This document shows positions 8,356 to 17,700 of a DNA stretch of 64,000 nt, piece by piece. Source of the stretch: Mycobacterium sp. 050128. Its GTDB lineage: Bacteria; Actinomycetota; Actinomycetes; Mycobacteriales; Mycobacteriaceae. The notes beneath the pieces are model-generated. The model saw only the letters and a program-made list of their open reading frames with translations, was not told where the DNA came from and did not search any database. Numbering within the stretch: position 1 is the first letter of the stretch; the number at the start of each line of letters is the position of its first letter. A program made the translations under genes and the position numbers. Location: positions 186,001-250,000 of the forward strand of contig NZ_JAZGLW010000001.1 of the NCBI RefSeq assembly GCF_036409155.1, in the 5' to 3' direction.

Positions 8356-9066
8356 ATGACCGTGGTCTTTCGCCGCGCCGCGGTTGTCGCGGTTTGCCTT
8401 GTCACATCAGTGACCATGGCGCCTCCAACGACCGCCGACCCCGATTCTGATCCTGATCCCGCTCCGGTGGCCGCACCCGCGGCCGCGGTAGCGCCGGTCG
8501 AAGGGCAGGTGCCCTCGGCCGATCCGGTTACCTATGTGTCGCCCGAAGGCTGGACCCTGGCCCTCGGGGCGAAGGACGAGTCGCAAGTTCCCGTTGCGCC
8601 GCTGACCACCGCGGTCTCATCTCGCGAATACCTCGCGCGCGGAACATTCGTCGCTTCGCTGGACGGGCCCGAGCAGCCTCGGGGCGTCCTCGAAGTGGGT
8701 TACGAGATCGGCTGCGGAATCGATATGAGCACGTCGAACGGCGTCACGATGGCAGGCAGCGCGGGCGTCAGTCCAGGCCTAGGCTTCACCGGGCTGTTGA
8801 CCGGTGTGCCGGGTGTTGTGCCGTTGGTGACCACACCGATGAACGGGGTGATCACCGTGGGTCTTAAGCCCGGCATTGTCGTTGTGGTGCCGGTCGTGAG
8901 AAAAGAATTCAAGGGGCCACACCCCCGGGTGATCATCACCGGCTTCCACGTCAAAATCGACGGATGCGTGGGTCAGTCGTTTATCCGCTCCTTCGCGACG
9001 CTGACTCAGGTGACCGACGAATCCGATGTGGTGCTGTCGTATGTCGGTGTCACCAAAACTGTTTAA
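8356..9066 (+). CDS. MspA-family porin
   Basis: About 236 residues with a signal peptide (MTVVFRRAAVVAVCLVTSVT, cleavage near TTADPD), an acidic Pro/Ala-rich linker and then the MspA core. The family hallmarks are SREYLARGTFVASL, VLEVGYEIGCGIDMSTSNGV and the late FHVKIDGCVGQSFIRS, with the paired cysteines. MspA proteins form octameric channels in the mycobacterial outer membrane that admit small hydrophilic solutes. The start at 8356 is chosen because it begins the signal peptide; GTG 8347 is possible. The M. tuberculosis complex lacks a close MspA, so this points to another species. Confidence 0.85.
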   Translation: MTVVFRRAAVVAVCLVTSVTMAPPTTADPDSDPDPAPVAAPAAAVAPVEGQVPSADPVTYVSPEGWTLALGAKDESQVPVAPLTTAVSSREYLARGTFVASLDGPEQPRGVLEVGYEIGCGIDMSTSNGVTMAGSAGVSPGLGFTGLLTGVPGVVPLVTTPMNGVITVGLKPGIVVVVPVVRKEFKGPHPRVIITGFHVKIDGCVGQSFIRSFATLTQVTDESDVVLSYVGVTKTV

Positions 9067-9241
9067 GCTTCGCATCTTTGGAGCCCTCACCCAGTCCGCA
9101 CTCCCTCGTGGCCGTGTGTCGTTTTGCCTGCCTTGAGGGGCAGTCGCCGTGCGTGCACACGGGCGAATTCTCTTGCGCCACTGTGGTTTCTGTAGTCACA
9201 TGGTGGCGTTTTTTGTCGGTGGGTGGGTTTAGTTTCAGGGT

Positions 9242-10612
9242 ATGAGTTCAGCGGTGGTCGTCGATGGGGACGTCGTCACGGCGGCCTTCGACGCGCTCGA
9301 CACCGCCCTGGACGGCGTCCTGGGCCTGGATACCGAGATGCTGTGCACCCGCGAGCGGCTGGTGCTGCTGGGCCGCTACGAGAAGATACGACGGCGCCTA
9401 CCCGCCGGCGAGCATCCCCTGATCAACCAACTCCAGCAGGAGGCCACCCCGGCGGAGTTGGGCGGCAAACTGTCCCACGCGATCGCGGAGTGGACATTGA
9501 TCAGCCGCGCCGAAGCCGGCAGGCGGGTGCGGGAAGCCGCTGATCTCGGTGAGCGCCGCGCCCTGACCGGTGAACCCTTAAAACCGGTGCTGGCCGCCAC
9601 CGCCGAAGCCCAACGCGCCGGGCAGCTCGGGGTCGAGCATGTGGCGGTGATCCGCCGCTTCTACCACCAGCTGCCCGGGTGGGTCGATGTCGAGACCCGC
9701 ACCCGCGCCGAAGCCGACCTGACCCGGCTGGCCACCCACTACCGGCCTGACCAGTTGACCGGGTTCGCCGAGCACCTCACCGACCTGCTCAACCCCGACG
9801 GCAACTTTTCCGACGACGACCGCGCCCGGCGGCGCGGGGTGACCCTGGGCAGCCAGCAACCCGACGGCATGTCAGCCCTACATGGCTGGATCACCCCCGA
9901 ACTACGTGCCACCCTGGAAGCGGTGCTGGCCAAACTGGCCGCCCCCGGCATGTGCAACCCCGACGACCACACCCCCTGCGTCGACGGCACCCCCAGCCAA
10001 GACGCCATCGATCACGACCCCCGCTCAGCAGCCCAACGCCACCACGACGGCCTCAACGCCGCCCTGCGCGCGGTCCTGGCCTCCGGAGAGCTCGGTCAGC
10101 ACAATGGGCTGCCCGCCGCCATCATCGTCTCCACCACCCTGGCCGAGTTGGAAGCCGCCACCGGCCACGGGATCACCGGCGGAGGCACCCGGCTGCCCAT
10201 CAGCGACGTCATCCGCCTGGCCCGCCACGCCCACCACTACCTGGCCATCTTCGACAAGGGCAAAGCTGTTTCCCTGCATCACACCAAACGCCTCGCCTCA
10301 CCCGGACAACGAATCGTGTTGTACGCCAAGGATCGCGGCTGTTCAGCGCCCGGATGCAACCTGCCCGGCTTCTACTGCGAAGTTCACCATGTCACCGACT
10401 ATGCCCAGTGCCACACCACCGACGTCGACGACCTCACTTTCGCTTGCGGCCCCCACCACCGAATGCTGCGACCGACGGGCTGGACCACCAGAAAACGCGC
10501 CAACGGCGATACCGAATGGATCCCGCCCCCGCACCTTGATCGAGGCCAACCGCGCACCAACTCCTACCACCACCCCGAGAAGCTGCTTCTCGAAGGGGAT
10601 GACCCGCTATAG
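9242..10612 (+). CDS. DUF222 / HNH endonuclease domain protein (13E12-repeat type)
   Basis: A 456-residue protein. The N-terminal two thirds are the DUF222 helical domain found in the 13E12 repeat family of mycobacteria. The C-terminal HNH domain is visible from about residue 355: [21 protein letters not shown], then [10 protein letters not shown], giving paired cysteines and the catalytic HH...N/H residues. These genes occur in multiple copies in mycobacteria, and in M. tuberculosis a 13E12 copy is the phage phiRv1 integration site. No prophage is visible here. The stop overlaps the stop of the convergent SOS peptidase gene. Confidence 0.88.
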   Translation: MSSAVVVDGDVVTAAFDALDTALDGVLGLDTEMLCTRERLVLLGRYEKIRRRLPAGEHPLINQLQQEATPAELGGKLSHAIAEWTLISRAEAGRRVREAADLGERRALTGEPLKPVLAATAEAQRAGQLGVEHVAVIRRFYHQLPGWVDVETRTRAEADLTRLATHYRPDQLTGFAEHLTDLLNPDGNFSDDDRARRRGVTLGSQQPDGMSALHGWITPELRATLEAVLAKLAAPGMCNPDDHTPCVDGTPSQDAIDHDPRSAAQRHHDGLNAALRAVLASGELGQHNGLPAAIIVSTTLAELEAATGHGITGGGTRLPISDVIRLARHAHHYLAIFDKGKAVSLHHTKRLASPGQRIVLYAKDRGCSAPGCNLPGFYCEVHHVTDYAQCHTTDVDDLTFACGPHHRMLRPTGWTTRKRANGDTEWIPPPHLDRGQPRTNSYHHPEKLLLEGDDPL

Positions 10613-11371
10613 CAGTGTGATCTGTTCGGCCTCCGGCTCGGCCGGCTCGAGCAGCTGGGGACCGTTATTGCGAATGCTGTTCACCAGCCTCGACACCTCG
10701 CGCAGCTCGATGCCCCGCACATCCGGGGCATGGTTCAGCAGCTCGGGGTCCAGCGGGGCATCGGGATTCAACCAGGCATCCCAGTCGCGCTCGGCCAGGA
10801 CCAGGGGCATCCGATCGTGGACGGCGGCCAGCTCACCCACGGCGTCGGTGGTGATGATCGTGCAGCTCAGCAGCGGGTCCGCAGCCTTGTCCGGTTTCCA
10901 GACCGACCACAGGCCGGCCATAAACAGCGGCTCACCGTCGTCGCGGTGCATGAAGAACGGCGTCTTGGCGGTCTTCTTGCCCGCAGGGTTGTCCGGATTG
11001 GGTCGCCATTCGTACCAGCCGTCCATCGGCACCAGGCAACGCTTGCTCTTGGCCGAACCGCGGAAGGCCGGTGACGTGGCCACCTTGTCGGCCCGGGCAT
11101 TGATCAGCAGCGGACCCTTGGAATCCGGCCCACCGTCGGGACCGGTCTTGACCCACGGCGGAACCAGTCCCCAGCGCATCAGCCGCACCCGGCGAGTCGG
11201 CTCGTCGTCCGGCTCGCTGTGGCGGGAGACCACCGTCGCGACCGTGGTCGTGGGAGCCACGTTGTAGTTCGGCTCCGACGCACGCTCCGAGGTACCGGTA
11301 GCTTCGCCGATCGCCTTGATCTTCTCGGCCAGCAGGGCCGGATCCGTCGTGACCGCAAACCGTCCACACAT
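10607..11371 (-). CDS. SOS response-associated peptidase (HMCES/YedK), Rv3226c ortholog
   Basis: A 254-residue protein. The start is fixed at ATG 11371 because maturation of this family exposes Cys2, and the sequence begins MCGRFAV. Other active-site parts are PNYNVAPT (Asn/Pro region), WGLVPPW, and INARADKV, with a late His in [11 protein letters not shown]. The protein forms a thiazolidine crosslink with abasic sites in single-stranded DNA and so shields them. It is divergent from aroA with 54 bases between starts, the arrangement of M. tuberculosis Rv3226c-Rv3227. Confidence 0.92.
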   Translation of the reverse strand: MCGRFAVTTDPALLAEKIKAIGEATGTSERASEPNYNVAPTTTVATVVSRHSEPDDEPTRRVRLMRWGLVPPWVKTGPDGGPDSKGPLLINARADKVATSPAFRGSAKSKRCLVPMDGWYEWRPNPDNPAGKKTAKTPFFMHRDDGEPLFMAGLWSVWKPDKAADPLLSCTIITTDAVGELAAVHDRMPLVLAERDWDAWLNPDAPLDPELLNHAPDVRGIELREVSRLVNSIRNNGPQLLEPAEPEAEQITLL

Positions 11372-11425
11372 GACTTCCATGGTGCCCCGTACCCACGACA
11401 CCCGCCGACACGGCAGGATGAAGCC

Positions 11426-12733
11426 GTGAACACCGACGCCTGGACGGCCCCCTTCGCGCCGACGCCGGTGCATGCGACCGTGACCGTGCCGGGCTCGAAA
11501 TCGCAGACCAACCGGGCGCTGGTGCTCGCGGGACTAGCGAGTGCGCAAGGGCAGAGCGCCTCGACCATCAGCGGCGCGCTGCGCAGCCGCGATACCGACC
11601 TGATGATCGGCGCGCTCGCCACGCTGGGGCTGCGGGTGGACGGCGACGGTTCCGAGTTGAGGGTCAGCGGCCGACTCGACCCGGGCCCCGGCGCCCGCGT
11701 GGACTGCGGCCTGGCCGGCACCGTGTTGCGCTTCGTGCCGCCGCTGGCGGCGCTGGCGAACGCTCCGGTGGAATTCGACGGCGACGAACAAGCCCGGGTC
11801 CGTCCGATCGCGCCGCTGCTGGACGCGCTGCGCGACCTTGGTGTCCCGATCGAGGGAACCGGACTGCCGTTCCGGGTGCTGGGCAGCGGATCGGTCGCCG
11901 GCGGCACCGTGGCGATCGACGCGTCGGCGTCGTCACAGTTCGTCTCCGGCCTGTTGCTGTGCGGTGCGTCGTTCAGCAACGGCCTGACGGTGCAGCACAT
12001 CGGTGCGTCGCTGCCCTCGGCACCGCACATCGCGATGACCACCGTGATGCTGCGGCAGGGCGGAGTCGACGTCGACGATTCGGTACCCAACCGCTGGCAC
12101 GTGCGCCCCGGCACCGTCGCGGCCCGGCACTGGGAAGTCGAGCCAGACCTCACCAACGCAGTTCCGTTCCTGTCGGCAGCGGTGGTCACCGGCGGCACCG
12201 TACGCATCACCGGCTGGCCGTCGACCAGCGTGCAACCCGCCGACGACATTCTCGACGTGTTTGGAAAGCTCAATGCCGTTGTCACCCAGTCTGATTCATA
12301 TCTCGAAGTGCAGGGCGCCAACGGCTACAACGGCTACCCAGGCTTTGATGTCGACCTGCGCGCGGTCGGTGAGCTGACGCCGTCGGTCGCGGCACTGGCG
12401 GCGTTGGCAACACCTGGCTCGGTGTCACGGCTTTCCGGTGTCGCCCATTTGCGGGGCCATGAGACCGACCGCCTCGCCGCGCTGAGCGCCGAGATCAACC
12501 GGCTAGGGGGCGACTGCCAGGAGACCGCCGATGGCCTGGTGATCACCTCGACGCCGCTGCATTCCGGCACCTGGCGGGTCTACGCCGATCACCGCATGGC
12601 AATGGCCGGCGCGATCGTCGGGCTGCGAGTACCTGGAGTCCAGGTCGACGACATCGGCGCCACCACCAAGACATTGCCGCAATTCGCCCAGCTGTGGGCG
12701 CGGATGCTGGCCGACGGGGAGTCCAGCGTTTGA
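11426..12733 (+). CDS. aroA: 3-phosphoshikimate 1-carboxyvinyltransferase (EPSP synthase), Rv3227 ortholog
   Basis: A 435-residue enzyme that transfers the enolpyruvyl group of PEP to shikimate-3-phosphate, the sixth step of the shikimate pathway. Seen directly: [14 protein letters not shown] near residue 21, [64 protein letters not shown] and the C-terminal [10 protein letters not shown]. The start is GTG 11426; an upstream in-frame ATG would overlap the divergent peptidase gene. The TGA overlaps the TTG start of rsgA, so the two are coupled. Confidence 0.96.
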   Translation: MNTDAWTAPFAPTPVHATVTVPGSKSQTNRALVLAGLASAQGQSASTISGALRSRDTDLMIGALATLGLRVDGDGSELRVSGRLDPGPGARVDCGLAGTVLRFVPPLAALANAPVEFDGDEQARVRPIAPLLDALRDLGVPIEGTGLPFRVLGSGSVAGGTVAIDASASSQFVSGLLLCGASFSNGLTVQHIGASLPSAPHIAMTTVMLRQGGVDVDDSVPNRWHVRPGTVAARHWEVEPDLTNAVPFLSAAVVTGGTVRITGWPSTSVQPADDILDVFGKLNAVVTQSDSYLEVQGANGYNGYPGFDVDLRAVGELTPSVAALAALATPGSVSRLSGVAHLRGHETDRLAALSAEINRLGGDCQETADGLVITSTPLHSGTWRVYADHRMAMAGAIVGLRVPGVQVDDIGATTKTLPQFAQLWARMLADGESSV

Positions 12734-13722
12734 GGCCGGGCGACTACGACGAGTCCGACGTCAAGGTCCGATCCGGCCGGGGTTCACGACCCCGGACCAA
12801 AACCCGTCCCGAGCACGCCGACGCCCAGTCCGCCATGGTGGTCAGCGTCGACCGTGGCCGCTGGGGATGCGTGCTGGGCGGCCGCCCGGATCACCGGGTC
12901 ATCGCCATGCGGGCCCGCGAACTGGGCCGCACTCCGATCGTGGTCGGCGACGACGTCGACATCGTCGGCGATCTGTCCGGGAAGACGGACACGCTGGCCC
13001 GCATTGTGCGCCGGGGTCCGCGACGAACGGTGTTGCGGCGCACCGCCGATGACACCGATCCCACCGAGCGCGTGGTGGTCGCCAACGCCGACCAGCTGCT
13101 CATCGTGGTGGCGCTGGCCGACCCGCCGCCGCGCACCGGCCTGGTCGACCGCACGCTGATCGCCGCCTACACCGGCGGGCTGAAACCGATTCTGTGCCTG
13201 ACCAAGACCGACCTTGCCCCGCCCGAACCCTTCGCCGAGCAGTTCGTCGACCTGGATCTCACGGTGATCGCCGCCGGCGTCGACGACCCCCTGCTCGCCG
13301 TGGCGGACCTGCTCGACGGCAAGATCACCGTGCTGCTCGGGCATTCCGGGGTCGGCAAATCGACTTTGGTGAATCGTCTTGTGCCCGAAGCCGATCGGGC
13401 CGTCGGCGTAGTCACCGACATCGGCAGGGGCCGGCATACCTCAACGCAGTCCGTCGCGTTGCCGCTGGGCGACACGCTGCCCGGCAGCGGCTGGGTGATC
13501 GACACCCCGGGCATCCGCTCCTTCGGGCTGGCCCACATCCAGCCCGACGACGTGCTGAAGTCTTTTTCGGACCTCGCCGAGGCGATCGAGGACTGCCCGC
13601 GCGGCTGCGGGCACATGGGCCCCCCGGCAGACCCGGAATGCGCGCTGGACACGCTCTCCGGTCCCGCCCTTCGCCGTGTCGCGGCAGCTCGCCGGTTGCT
13701 GGCGGCGCTCAGGGAGACTTAG
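12730..13722 (+). CDS. rsgA: Ribosome small-subunit GTPase, RsgA-like, Rv3228 ortholog
   Basis: A 330-residue circularly permuted GTPase. The N-terminal OB-like domain is followed by G4 (TKTD), then G1 (GHSGVGKST) and G3 (DTPGIRSF), the permuted order. The C-terminal zinc element is [16 protein letters not shown]. RsgA-type GTPases check 30S maturation. The TTG start at 12730 overlaps the aroA stop in a TTGA pair, giving the same length I recall for the M. tuberculosis protein. The 3' end overlaps the convergent HxlR gene by 14 bases. This is the last gene before the accessory insertion. Confidence 0.92.
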   Translation: MRPGDYDESDVKVRSGRGSRPRTKTRPEHADAQSAMVVSVDRGRWGCVLGGRPDHRVIAMRARELGRTPIVVGDDVDIVGDLSGKTDTLARIVRRGPRRTVLRRTADDTDPTERVVVANADQLLIVVALADPPPRTGLVDRTLIAAYTGGLKPILCLTKTDLAPPEPFAEQFVDLDLTVIAAGVDDPLLAVADLLDGKITVLLGHSGVGKSTLVNRLVPEADRAVGVVTDIGRGRHTSTQSVALPLGDTLPGSGWVIDTPGIRSFGLAHIQPDDVLKSFSDLAEAIEDCPRGCGHMGPPADPECALDTLSGPALRRVAAARRLLAALRET

Positions 13723-14182
13723 CCAGCCGCATGCCGAGCTCGTCGGGCGGCACCAGATGACCCTCGGTGCAACGGATTTCGACGCGCGCTTCGGCGCCGC
13801 AATCCAGATGCGTCAGGCGCAGCTTGTGACGGCCCGGCAGGTGGTGTCGTCCCCACTCGAACAGCGCCCAGACCACCGGCATGAAGTCGGTGCCGGCCTC
13901 GGTCAGCACGTATTCCTCGCGGCTGCGCTGCCCCGGCTCCTGATAAGGCCGGCGCGCCAATAGCCCCAGCTCCACCAATTCGGACAGGCGTGCCGAGGTG
14001 GCGGCCTTGGTAATACCGACGCGGTGGGCGAAGTCGTCGAACCGAGTGGTGCCGTAGTACGCCTCGCGCATGATCAGCATCGCGGACTTGGTGCCGACCA
14101 CCGCCATCGTCTTCTCGATCGCGCACTGACCGACCGGCGACCATTTCTCGCGGTCCGCCAGCGCGCCCTGCAGAAATGTCAT
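13709..14182 (-). CDS. HxlR-family winged-helix regulator
   Basis: About 157 residues. The start is ATG 14182, eight bases after a GGAGG site. The HxlR pattern is clear: Cys in VGQCAIEKTMAVVG, MLIMREAYYGTTRFDDFAHRVGITKAATSARLSELVELGLL (winged helix), REEYVLTEAGTDFMPVVWALFEWG. A C-terminal extension contains two more cysteines (LDCGAEA, RCTEGH) that may bind metal or sense redox. It is divergent from the thiolase and likely regulates it. Confidence 0.88.
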   Translation of the reverse strand: MTFLQGALADREKWSPVGQCAIEKTMAVVGTKSAMLIMREAYYGTTRFDDFAHRVGITKAATSARLSELVELGLLARRPYQEPGQRSREEYVLTEAGTDFMPVVWALFEWGRHHLPGRHKLRLTHLDCGAEARVEIRCTEGHLVPPDELGMRLAKSP

Positions 14183-14213
14183 GTAGATCACCTCCCATCT
14201 GGGTTGATTTCAG

Positions 14214-14239
14214 TATACCTAGGCGTTTTGCTGGGTATA
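14214..14239. promoter_or_regulatory. Inverted repeat in the HxlR/thiolase divergent promoter
   Basis: TATACC (14214-14219) and GGTATA (14234-14239) form an inverted repeat with 14 bases between. A third related piece, CATACTC, follows toward the thiolase. HxlR proteins commonly bind such spaced half-sites near their own promoter, so this is a candidate operator. Confidence 0.45.
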
Positions 14240-14270
14240 TCAAGCCATACTCAGGACTCGAGGAGGAGTC

Positions 14271-15482
14271 ATGACCGCATTCTCGACCGGTTCTCAGGGC
14301 CGCGACGCCGTCATCGTCGGCGCCGTCCGGACCCCGATCGGCAAGGGCAAGGCCAGCGGAGCACTGCACGACGTACTGCCGGTCGACCTGTTGGCGCACA
14401 GCCTGCGCGAACTGGTGGCCCGCACCGGTGTGGACCCGGCGCAGGTTGACGACGTCATCGCCGGGGCCGTCACCCAGGTTGGCGATCAGGCGGTCAACAT
14501 CGCGCGTAACGCGTTGCTGGGCGCGGGCTTCCCCGAGTCGGTTCCCGGAGTAACCATCGACCGGCAGTGCGGCAGCAGCCAGCAGGCCATCAGCTTCGCC
14601 GCCCAGGGCGTTATCGCGGGCGCCTACGACCTGGTGATCGCCGCGGGCGTGGAGTCGATGAGCCGCGTGCCGATGGGCACCCAAGTATTGCCGGGCAGCG
14701 ACCCGTTCGGCGAGGGTATGGCCGCGCGCTACCCCGAAGGGCTGGTGCCACAGGGCATCAGCGCCGAGCTGATCGCCGCCAAGTGGGGCTTCTCGCGCAC
14801 CCAACTCGACGAGTTCTCCGCCGGCAGCCACGACAAGGCCGCCCGCGCCACCAAGGACGGGCTGTTCGAGAACGAGCTGATCCCGATCGCCGGGCTGCAC
14901 ACCGACGAGATCATTCGTCCCGCCACCACGGTGGAGACGCTGGCCACGCTGAAGCCCGCGTTCTACAGCGAGAAGATGGAACAGCGCTTCCCGCAGATCA
15001 ATTGGGAGATCACGCCGGGTAACTCGTCGCCGCTCTCGGACGGCAGCGCCGCGGTGCTGATCACCACCAGCGAGGTCGCCAAGAAGCTGGGCCTGCGGCC
15101 GCTGGCGCGCATCCACACGACCACGGTGGTGGGCGATGACCCGCTCTACATGCTGACCGGCGTCATCCCGGCGACCGAGAAGGTACTGCAGCGATCCGGC
15201 CTGACGCTGGCCGACATCGACCTGTTCGAGGTTAACGAGGCCTTCGCGCCCGTCGTGCTGGCCTGGGCAAAGGACGTGGATAGGGAGCAGAGCGGCATAC
15301 TTGAACGGACCAACGTCAATGGGGGTGCCATTGCCCTTGGTCACCCGCTCGGCGCTAGCGGTGCCCGCATCATGACAACACTCGTCAACGCGCTCGAACA
15401 GCGCGGCGGACGCTACGCGCTGCAGACGATGTGTGAGGGCGGTGGCATGGCCAACGCGACCATCATCGAGCGGCTCCGCTAA
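14271..15482 (+). CDS. Acetyl-CoA C-acyltransferase (thiolase) with replaced 3' end
   Basis: A 403-residue thiolase that cleaves 3-ketoacyl-CoA or condenses acyl-CoAs. GAGGAGG precedes the ATG. The acylated Cys is Cys100 in DRQCGSSQQA; the catalytic His is in [10 protein letters not shown] and the second Cys in [11 protein letters not shown]. The tail after the VVLAWA codons (15252 on) is unusual: it reads KDVDREQSGILERTNVNGG where downstream copies read [15 protein letters not shown], four residues longer and with many synonymous changes. The body looks native, while the tail, which carries the catalytic His and Cys, appears brought in by recombination. Three partial copies of a thiolase 3' end follow downstream. 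No frame disruption is seen, so the enzyme is probably functional. Confidence 0.9.
   Translation: MTAFSTGSQGRDAVIVGAVRTPIGKGKASGALHDVLPVDLLAHSLRELVARTGVDPAQVDDVIAGAVTQVGDQAVNIARNALLGAGFPESVPGVTIDRQCGSSQQAISFAAQGVIAGAYDLVIAAGVESMSRVPMGTQVLPGSDPFGEGMAARYPEGLVPQGISAELIAAKWGFSRTQLDEFSAGSHDKAARATKDGLFENELIPIAGLHTDEIIRPATTVETLATLKPAFYSEKMEQRFPQINWEITPGNSSPLSDGSAAVLITTSEVAKKLGLRPLARIHTTTVVGDDPLYMLTGVIPATEKVLQRSGLTLADIDLFEVNEAFAPVVLAWAKDVDREQSGILERTNVNGGAIALGHPLGASGARIMTTLVNALEQRGGRYALQTMCEGGGMANATIIERLR
15252..15268 (+). repeat. 17-bp core shared by three thiolase tails (copy A)
   Basis: GTCGTGCTGGCCTGGGC occurs here, at 16741-16757 and at 20212-20228. Upstream of the core the three loci are unrelated (apart from four extra matching bases between copies A and B). 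Downstream, copy A differs from copies B and D, which match each other. This is the pattern expected of an attachment-site crossover, although the 17 bases are also simply the codons for VVLAW. Confidence 0.6.
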
Positions 15483-15548
15483 TAAGAGTCAACGAAGCGA
15501 CAGGGCCCTGCTTCATAGGCGTGGGGTTTCTATTAACTGTTGATCGCA

Positions 15549-16175
15549 CTACTTGACTCGAAGCCCGTCAAGCAGGGCGTTCAGCGCCCGCACTCCTTGC
15601 TCGCGCGCTACAAGTTGATCGGGTGCGTTCGCGATGAAAAGGGCGGCTTCGTCGGCAGCGGCGAGTAGAAGGTGCGCCAAAGCGTCAGTGGGCTGATTTA
15701 CCGCAAGGTCGCCCTCGTCGATGGCACGTTCAAGCATGGCCCGGATGGCCCCAAGTCCGTAGCGGCTTTCCAATTCACGCCACTTGACCCAGCCGAGGAC
15801 GGCTGGCCCGTCGATCAACAATATCCGCTGAACATGAGGAGTGAGCGAGGCATCCAGAAAGCCAATTAGGCCCTGCCGCAATTGGTTTAGCGCGCCGTCC
15901 GCAGGGTCGGCAAGGTTTTTTGCGGCCTCGACGACCAGGTCCTCTTCGACCGCAAGGAACGCCGCTTCGAATAGCGCCTGCTTATCCGCGAAGTGGTGGT
16001 AGAGCGCACCACGGGTGCCGACGCCAGCTTCTGCCACAACTTCTTGGGTGCCCGTTCGGTGATAGCCCTTTTCGACAAACAGCCGTCGAGCGGCAGCGAC
16101 GAGTGCGGCACGAGTGGCTTCTGCCTGCGCCGCCCGGCGCGCTTTCGTGTCTAGGGCCTCATCGTCAAGCGCCAC
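15549..16175 (-). CDS. TetR/AcrR family transcriptional regulator (cargo module 1)
   Basis: A 208-residue regulator. The helix-turn-helix is around residues 20-65 (ATRAALVAAARRLFVEKG, then EAGVGTRGALYHHFADKQALFEAAF). The remainder is a helical effector domain. It is divergent from the epoxide-hydrolase-like gene, 106 bases away, and a TACAC/GTGTA palindrome lies 18 bases from its start. Together they form the first cargo module between thiolase tails A and B. Codon use looks less strictly GC-rich than in the core genes, consistent with transfer. Confidence 0.88.
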   Translation of the reverse strand: MALDDEALDTKARRAAQAEATRAALVAAARRLFVEKGYHRTGTQEVVAEAGVGTRGALYHHFADKQALFEAAFLAVEEDLVVEAAKNLADPADGALNQLRQGLIGFLDASLTPHVQRILLIDGPAVLGWVKWRELESRYGLGAIRAMLERAIDEGDLAVNQPTDALAHLLLAAADEAALFIANAPDQLVAREQGVRALNALLDGLRVK

Positions 16176-16192
16176 TGCGCCAGCCTATTGCA

Positions 16193-16203
16193 TACACGGT
16201 GTA
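16193..16203. promoter_or_regulatory. TetR-type palindrome and direct repeats
   Basis: TACACGGTGTA is a perfect 11-bp palindrome upstream of the TetR gene. Just beyond it, TGTAGGTCACATACA, ATGTCACATACA and TTGTAGGTGA repeat related half-sites up to about 16242. The cluster probably controls both divergent genes. Confidence 0.5.
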
Positions 16204-16281
16204 GGTCACATACAGTCCGAATGTCACATACATCTTGTAGGTGATGCCCACTGATTCAGTCTGACGTGGAGGTTCCGCGAT

Positions 16282-16695
16282 ATGTCTGCACCTGTTGATG
16301 TCGTCCGCAGGTTCTGCGCGCTGATGGAGGAACGTGACGCAGAGGCGCTGCGACCGCTGATTGCCGACAACGCTGTCTATCAGAATGTCGGCATGCCAGC
16401 GTCCAACGGCGTGAATGCCATTGTTGAGAATATGGCGGCGCAGTTTGCAATGTTTCCCGATGCCTACGCCTTTGAAATCGTGAACATGGCCAGCGACGGA
16501 CCAGTGGTGCTGACCGAGCGCCTTGACTACATCCAGGCACCGGACGGCAGCAAGCCGGCAGTCCCCGTGATGGGTACCTTCGTAGTCGGCGACGACGGGA
16601 AGATCACCCGCTGGACGGATTACTTCGACGTATCGCTGACCGTGAAACTCCTTCAAGGCGAAGACATTAGCGCCCTCGTCCCCGCGACCGTATAA
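16282..16695 (+). CDS. Limonene-1,2-epoxide hydrolase-like protein (SnoaL-like fold)
   Basis: A 137-residue NTF2-like protein. The best match by eye is the limonene-1,2-epoxide hydrolase family: VVLTERLDYI, PVMGTFVVGDDGKITRWTDYFD, supplying the Arg and Asp residues used to activate water for epoxide opening. A GGAGG site precedes the ATG. It is the enzyme gene of cargo module 1 and could open an epoxide formed by a P450 such as the one encoded at 17701-18999; that link is inference. A SnoaL-like isomerase or binding protein is the alternative. Confidence 0.78.
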   Translation: MSAPVDVVRRFCALMEERDAEALRPLIADNAVYQNVGMPASNGVNAIVENMAAQFAMFPDAYAFEIVNMASDGPVVLTERLDYIQAPDGSKPAVPVMGTFVVGDDGKITRWTDYFDVSLTVKLLQGEDISALVPATV

Positions 16696-16736
16696 GGATT
16701 TCGGCAATTTTCGACTGCCCGATGTCCTCGCCGCAA

Positions 16737-16959
<223 letters not shown>

Positions 16960-17074
16960 ATCAGCGGATCGGCGAACGGGCGTAGCCTGTCGCGATAGGG
17001 TCGGATTGCTGAAGAAGTGGGGATGAAATGGCAGCCAACCCGCTCAAGGTATTCGCGACGGAAGCATGGTCCTC

Positions 17075-17479
17075 ATGAGCGTGATTTACGTCGAACTGGC
17101 CGAAAAGCTCGATTCCGGTCACGACGCGGTGCTGCTGGCGATGGACGATGCGGGTGTAAGCGAAGTGCTGGCAGCGGTCACTCAGGCAACGCAGCAAGGA
17201 TCAGCTCGCCTGGACCACGGCGCGTCGACTCTACTGTTCCGCATCGAACCGGGCGCCGCAGACATTGAGTTTCACAGTGGCACCGTGTTGTGGCGGCTCG
17301 ACGCCGCCAAAGCGACAGAAGTCGTCGAATTGCTGAATTCGATGGTTGATTCGGGGATTCCCGATGGACACCACTATCTCGAAGGTATGTCCACGCCGAC
17401 TGGGACGGTTGTCCTATCGCGAAATGAGTACCCCATGAGTTCCCTACCGCCGGAGGCCGTGTTCCCTCCGACCGCCTGA
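17075..17479 (+). CDS. Hypothetical protein (cargo module 2)
   Basis: A 134-residue protein of unknown function; starting at ATG 17066 would add three residues. It is acidic and mostly mixed alpha/beta by appearance, with no signal peptide, membrane segment or recognised motif. A 16-codon open frame (17028-17078, MAANPLKVFATEAWSS) ends in an ATGA overlap with ATG 17075; it may be a leader or the remnant of a truncated gene. The gene is the only one between thiolase fragments B and C. Codon use is acceptable for a real gene, but confidence is moderate. Confidence 0.55.
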   Translation: MSVIYVELAEKLDSGHDAVLLAMDDAGVSEVLAAVTQATQQGSARLDHGASTLLFRIEPGAADIEFHSGTVLWRLDAAKATEVVELLNSMVDSGIPDGHHYLEGMSTPTGTVVLSRNEYPMSSLPPEAVFPPTA

Positions 17480-17539
17480 GGTTCAACAACTTGCGGCAAG
17501 AGGCTGCACCGCGAATTACAGTTCGTCGGGTGGCGCGGT

Positions 17540-17643
17540 CAATGGTCAACGCGCTCGAGCAGCGCGGCGGACGATACGCACTGCAGACGATGTGCGAGGA
17601 CGGCGGCATGGCCAACGCCACCATCATCGAGCGCCTCGGCTAG
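17540..17643 (+). pseudogene. Detached thiolase 3' end, copy C (short)
   Basis: Only the last 104 bases of a thiolase gene are present, from the [15 protein letters not shown] codons to the stop. One substitution changes CEGGG to CEDGG, a glycine next to the catalytic cysteine. The homology begins abruptly at 17540, well inside the region covered by copies B and D. Its last bases and the first few after the stop match copy D better than copy B. Confidence 0.85.
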
Positions 17644-17700
17644 GCGGCTTCACAACGAAGGATCGACTTCTTGAGACTTCTGCTAGGGGAAGCGAAGCAG

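Noticed and set aside
9242..10612. DUF222/HNH gene considered as a homing endonuclease or active mobile element
   Set aside because: No intein or intron junctions, terminal repeats or insertion signs; it is a normal stand-alone 13E12-type gene.
9882..11267. Plus-strand frame (461 codons) spanning the DUF222 gene and the SOS peptidase
   Set aside because: Out of frame with DUF222/HNH and antisense to the peptidase; Pro/Thr/Ser-rich shadow.
13719..15344. Long open frame (541 codons) on the minus strand across the thiolase and HxlR genes
   Set aside because: It is antisense to a clear thiolase, has no recognisable motif and is Arg/Gly/His-rich in the way of GC-rich shadow frames.
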